Shown: piece by piece, positions 33,459-36,521 of the stretch
Position numbering within the stretch: position 1 is the first letter of the stretch
Layout: each line of letters opens with the position of its first letter
Origin: Candidatus Kuenenia stuttgartensis
GTDB lineage: Bacteria; Planctomycetota; Planctomycetia; Pirellulales; UBA1268
DNA: 36,521 bases
Direction: 5' to 3'
NCBI GenBank assembly: GCA_945877135.1
Contig: CAMCQY010000024.1
Location: forward strand, 1-36,521
Program-made: the position numbers and the translations under genes
Notes under the pieces: generated by a model
What the model was told of the DNA's origin: nothing
The model's input: the letters and a program-made list of their open reading frames with translations, nothing else
Databases searched by the model: none

Positions 33459-36452
33459 TCAATCCACGAAGGAGAGTTCGTTCAGGTTCAGGATCGCACG
33501 GCAGACGTTGGCGAGGCCATGGGTCTTCGCGACCTCGACGAGTGCGGCAGCCTCCTCGGCATCGGGATCGCGGCCCATCGCCAGCTCAAAGGCCCGTTTC
33601 ACCTGCGCCGCAGGATCGTTGCCCGCCTCCCGCACGACGCGGTCGGCGAACTGCCGGGCCTGCACCACCATGAACCCGTTGTTCAAGAGCGCCAGCGCCT
33701 GCAGCGCTGAAATGCTTTCGTTCCGCTTCTCGACCCGCATCGAGGGATCGGCGCAGTCGAGGCAGGTCATGAAGGGCTGCGTCTGGCTGCGGACGATAAA
33801 CCGGTAGACGCCCCGCCGCCAGGTTTTCTTGTCGTCGGGGTCGGCGAGGTCGTAGCGGTAGTGGGGCGACTGCTGCGGATGCTCGACCTTGAAATCCTGC
33901 CAGCCCGGGCCGCCCATCGTGAGGTCGAGCGTGCCGGCCGCGGCGAGCACGGCCTCGCGAATACCCTCCGCCTCGAGCTTTCGGCGGTTCTGCCGCCAGA
34001 GATACTGGTTGTCGACGTCGATCGAGGCACAGTCTTCCCGTGCCGTGCTCGCCTGCCGGTAGGCGGCGCTCGTGACGATCAGACGATGGAGGCTCTTGAG
34101 CGAGCCGCCACCGTCGCGGAACTCTGTCGCCAACCAGTCGAGCAGGTCGGGGTGCGTCGGCGCGGCCCCCATCCGACCAAAATCACTCGCCGTCGCGACG
34201 ATGCCCCGGCCGAAGTGATACTGCCAGACACGGTTGACGATCGACCGCCACGTGAGCGGATTTTCATCGCTCGCAATCCAACGGGCCAACGCCACGCGGC
34301 GATCCCCTTCGGCATGCTCCGGCGGCAGGGCGAACCGGCTCGGCAGCGTTTCGACGGCGGCGAGCGACCCGGGCGTCACCTCGTGCGCGGGGGCGAGCAC
34401 GTTGCCGCGGGAGAGCACGTGAATCGTCCGTGGCTTCCCCTGCCTCACTTTCGTCGAGGCCGCGTAGACAGACGAGAGCGCCGGTAACGCCTTCTGCTCG
34501 GCCTCGGTGGCAGTGACCTGCTGCTTCACCTCATCGCGTTCGGCCGTCAGCTTCGGATCGACCGTCTTCGCCACGAGCGCCTCACGCTCCTCTCGGAGCG
34601 GCGTCGCCTTGTCGACGAACTCGGCCGGGCTCTCGCCATCGACGATATTCTGCCGCGCCCACCGCGGGGCCGCCTCGATGGAGTCGAGCGAGGTCACGAC
34701 TGCGTTCGCCGCGAGGTTCGCACCGTCGCTGCCGAGCACCTTCAGTTCGGCCAGCGCCAGAATAAAATCATTCGACCGCGGGGCGAGCTTTGTGGCCGTG
34801 ACGCGAACATACCGGCCCACGCCCCCGGCCGAGTGCGACTGCGGCTTGGTGCCGGGGTTGGCCAGATCGGCATCGGCGAACGCGGCGACCGTCGTCACGC
34901 CCTCGCGAAACTCCGGGCCGCTTGCCACCTCGACGCGATACCGCAGTGGAAACCCGAATCCGGCCCCGATCCCGTTGAAATTGTCGAAACAGGGATGGAG
35001 CACGATTTCCTTGATCGGCAGCTCGCGGCCGAGGTCCACCTGCACCCACTTCACGGTATCGGACGCCACGGCAATCCCGCTATGGTAGCCGTAGGCTTGG
35101 CCTGGATTGCCGTCAGCGATCTTCGGCGTCTCCTTGATCAGCTTGTCGAGTTCGGCCAGCCGCGGGCCGGCAGCCTTGGCGAACTCCGCCTCGATCTCCT
35201 TTTTACGGGCCTCAAGCGACTGCCTCTTGGCATCGAGGGCCGCATGCTGCCGCATCAGATCGGGATCGGTCGAATACTTCCGGTCCTCGCGGTCGATCGC
35301 CGCAAAGACGGACTGTAGCGAGTAGTAATCGTCCTGCGTGATGGGGTCGAACTTATGGTTGTGGCACTGGGCGCAGTGGACCGTGACGCTCGTAAACGTG
35401 CCGATCGTGTTGGCAACCATGTCGTCGCGGTCGAGGTGGCGGGCGATCTTGCCGTCGGTCTTCGTCTCAGGCACCTCGCGGTGGCCGATCAGGTCCCACG
35501 GCCCGGCGGCGATGAAGCCGATGGCCTCCTGCCCATCGGTCGAATGTGGAAAGAGCACGTCGCCGGCGAGCTGCTCCTCGATGAACCGGCCGTAGGGCTT
35601 GTCAGTGTTAAGCGAACGGATGACGTAGTCGCGATAGGGCCAGGCATTGGGCCGGGGCTGGTCCTTGTCGTAGCCGTGCGTGTCGCCGTAGTGGACGACG
35701 TCGAGCCAGTGCCGGGCCCAGCGTTCACCGTAGCGGGGTGAGGCGAGCAGACGATCGACGAGTTTTTCGTAGGCCGCGGGATCGGCATCAGCGATGAAGG
35801 CACTCGTCTCTTCGGGCGTCGGCGGCAGGCCCGTCAGGTCAAACGCGAGCCGGCGGATCAGCGTGCGGCGGTCGGCGACGGCAGACGGCGAGAGGTTCTT
35901 CTCGGCGAGCTTTTCGCGGATGAAAAAATCGATGGCGTTGCGTTCGGCTTCGACGCCGGGCATGGCCGCGAACGACTCCACGCGAACGGGCACGGCCGGC
36001 TTCGCGATCGGCTTCCACGCCCAGTGGTCGAGCCGGGGATCGCGGGCAGCGGCAGTCGGCGAGTCGTCGGAGCCGGGCCAGGGTGCATCCGCATCGATCC
36101 AGGCGGTGATGGCAGCGACCTCTTCTTTGGAGAGCCGCTCACCCTCGGGCGGCATCATCTGCTCGGCATTGGTCGTCGTGATCCGCCGGACGAGTTCGCT
36201 CGTGGATCCCTTACCCGAGACGGCGGCGGGACCGAAGTCGCCCCCTTTGAGCATGGCGGCCCGCGAGTCGAGCCGCAGGCCCGATTCCTGGGCGTCGGCC
36301 CCGTGGCACTCCACGCAGCGGGCCGCGACAACCGCCCGGGCGGGGGCGTGCGCGTCCTGCGAATCGTCTGCGGCGGCATGCGGCCCACCCCCAGGAGCGC
36401 ACCACACTACCGAAAGGCAGATAAAAACCAGCGATCGCTGCGGCTGAGTCAT
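33459..36452 (-). CDS. Planctomycete cytochrome (PSCyt1), DUF1549 and DUF1553 protein
   Basis: About 997 aa. After a signal peptide (about 1-24) comes a PSCyt1 c-type heme domain with CVECH (46-50) and a Met-rich PPEG segment near 99-103 as likely axial ligand. A DUF1549 domain follows (about 170-380), including a second heme motif CAQCH (360-364). A discoidin-like insert (about 457-617) precedes DUF1553 (about 720-977, RWIASDENPLTWRSIVNRVW). The family is thought to take part in redox chemistry at the planctomycete envelope. GGAGG lies 8 nt before ATG 36452, which fixes the start although the frame continues to the window edge. The DUF1501 gene starts 22 bp downstream. Confidence 0.94.
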   Translation of the reverse strand: MTQPQRSLVFICLSVVWCAPGGGPHAAADDSQDAHAPARAVVAARCVECHGADAQESGLRLDSRAAMLKGGDFGPAAVSGKGSTSELVRRITTTNAEQMMPPEGERLSKEEVAAITAWIDADAPWPGSDDSPTAAARDPRLDHWAWKPIAKPAVPVRVESFAAMPGVEAERNAIDFFIREKLAEKNLSPSAVADRRTLIRRLAFDLTGLPPTPEETSAFIADADPAAYEKLVDRLLASPRYGERWARHWLDVVHYGDTHGYDKDQPRPNAWPYRDYVIRSLNTDKPYGRFIEEQLAGDVLFPHSTDGQEAIGFIAAGPWDLIGHREVPETKTDGKIARHLDRDDMVANTIGTFTSVTVHCAQCHNHKFDPITQDDYYSLQSVFAAIDREDRKYSTDPDLMRQHAALDAKRQSLEARKKEIEAEFAKAAGPRLAELDKLIKETPKIADGNPGQAYGYHSGIAVASDTVKWVQVDLGRELPIKEIVLHPCFDNFNGIGAGFGFPLRYRVEVASGPEFREGVTTVAAFADADLANPGTKPQSHSAGGVGRYVRVTATKLAPRSNDFILALAELKVLGSDGANLAANAVVTSLDSIEAAPRWARQNIVDGESPAEFVDKATPLREEREALVAKTVDPKLTAERDEVKQQVTATEAEQKALPALSSVYAASTKVRQGKPRTIHVLSRGNVLAPAHEVTPGSLAAVETLPSRFALPPEHAEGDRRVALARWIASDENPLTWRSIVNRVWQYHFGRGIVATASDFGRMGAAPTHPDLLDWLATEFRDGGGSLKSLHRLIVTSAAYRQASTAREDCASIDVDNQYLWRQNRRKLEAEGIREAVLAAAGTLDLTMGGPGWQDFKVEHPQQSPHYRYDLADPDDKKTWRRGVYRFIVRSQTQPFMTCLDCADPSMRVEKRNESISALQALALLNNGFMVVQARQFADRVVREAGNDPAAQVKRAFELAMGRDPDAEEAAALVEVAKTHGLANVCRAILNLNELSFVD

Positions 36453-36501
36453 CGACAATCCTCCGCCACAGTATGAGCCGGCGGAGCCACTATTAGCACT
36501 C

Positions 36502-36521
36502 AAAAAGGTGTCAGGACTCAT
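36502..36521. repeat. Partial AAAAAGGTGTCAG palindrome at window edge
   Basis: AAAAAGGTGTCAGGACTCAT at the right edge shares its first 13 nt, AAAAAGGTGTCAG, with the loop of the copy at 30915-30963. The other arm is outside the window. Confidence 0.5.

Noticed and set aside
31901-33673. A 590-aa plus-strand frame
   Set aside because: It is antisense to the DUF1501 gene and runs into the DUF1549/1553 gene; no family resemblance.

Overview
The window (about 36.5 kb, GC-rich) looks like chromosomal DNA of a planctomycete, probably Pirellulales-like. The best evidence is the DUF1549/DUF1553 cytochrome-type protein (36452-33459, minus) followed by a DUF1501 protein (33436-31913, minus), a pairing typical of Planctomycetes. 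A secreted subtilase with an N-terminal LEPR-like motif, several secreted or anchored proteins I cannot assign, and dispersed palindromes of a kind common in these genomes point the same way. I saw no phage, insertion sequence, CRISPR array, rRNA or tRNA.

Layout. 1-660: the start of a minus-strand gene leaving the left edge, a structured leader, and a candidate non-coding RNA ending in a textbook UUCG terminator. 889-9849: a giant cyclic beta-1,2-glucan synthase (NdvB/ChvB type). 9883-14655: rhomboid protease, secreted subtilase, secreted aldose 1-epimerase and a DoxX-like membrane protein. 14789-18020 (minus): tightly packed glyA-aguB-aguA operon joining serine hydroxymethyltransferase to the agmatine-to-putrescine pathway. 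18272-24061: M50 site-2-type protease, a secreted protein of unknown function, diaminopimelate decarboxylase, an SDR-fold protein without the usual catalytic Tyr, and a membrane-anchored unknown. 24331-25134: FAH-family hydrolase.

25158-27329 is the most unusual part. It has three divergent copies of the small MpsC/DUF2294 family, a promoter-RNA-terminator unit of about 170 nt, and csrA (post-transcriptional regulator). The RNA lies between the second and third MpsC genes and can expose GGA in two predicted loops. It could be a CsrA-binding RNA or an attenuator leader for the mpsC-csrA pair. That is inference from sequence only.

27554-36521: an aldo-keto reductase resembling eukaryotic-type xylose reductases, a protein fusing a trypsin-like protease, a LamG/DUF1080-like sandwich and a SirB1-type domain, prmA, and the DUF1501 and DUF1549/1553 pair. 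Short palindromes with an AAAAAGGTG core lie between these genes and at the right edge, and two copies of another inverted repeat lie at 23256-23353 and 27426-27519.

Most genes look like independent housekeeping or cell-envelope functions. The only clear operons are glyA-aguB-aguA, mpsC-csrA and DUF1549/1553-DUF1501.
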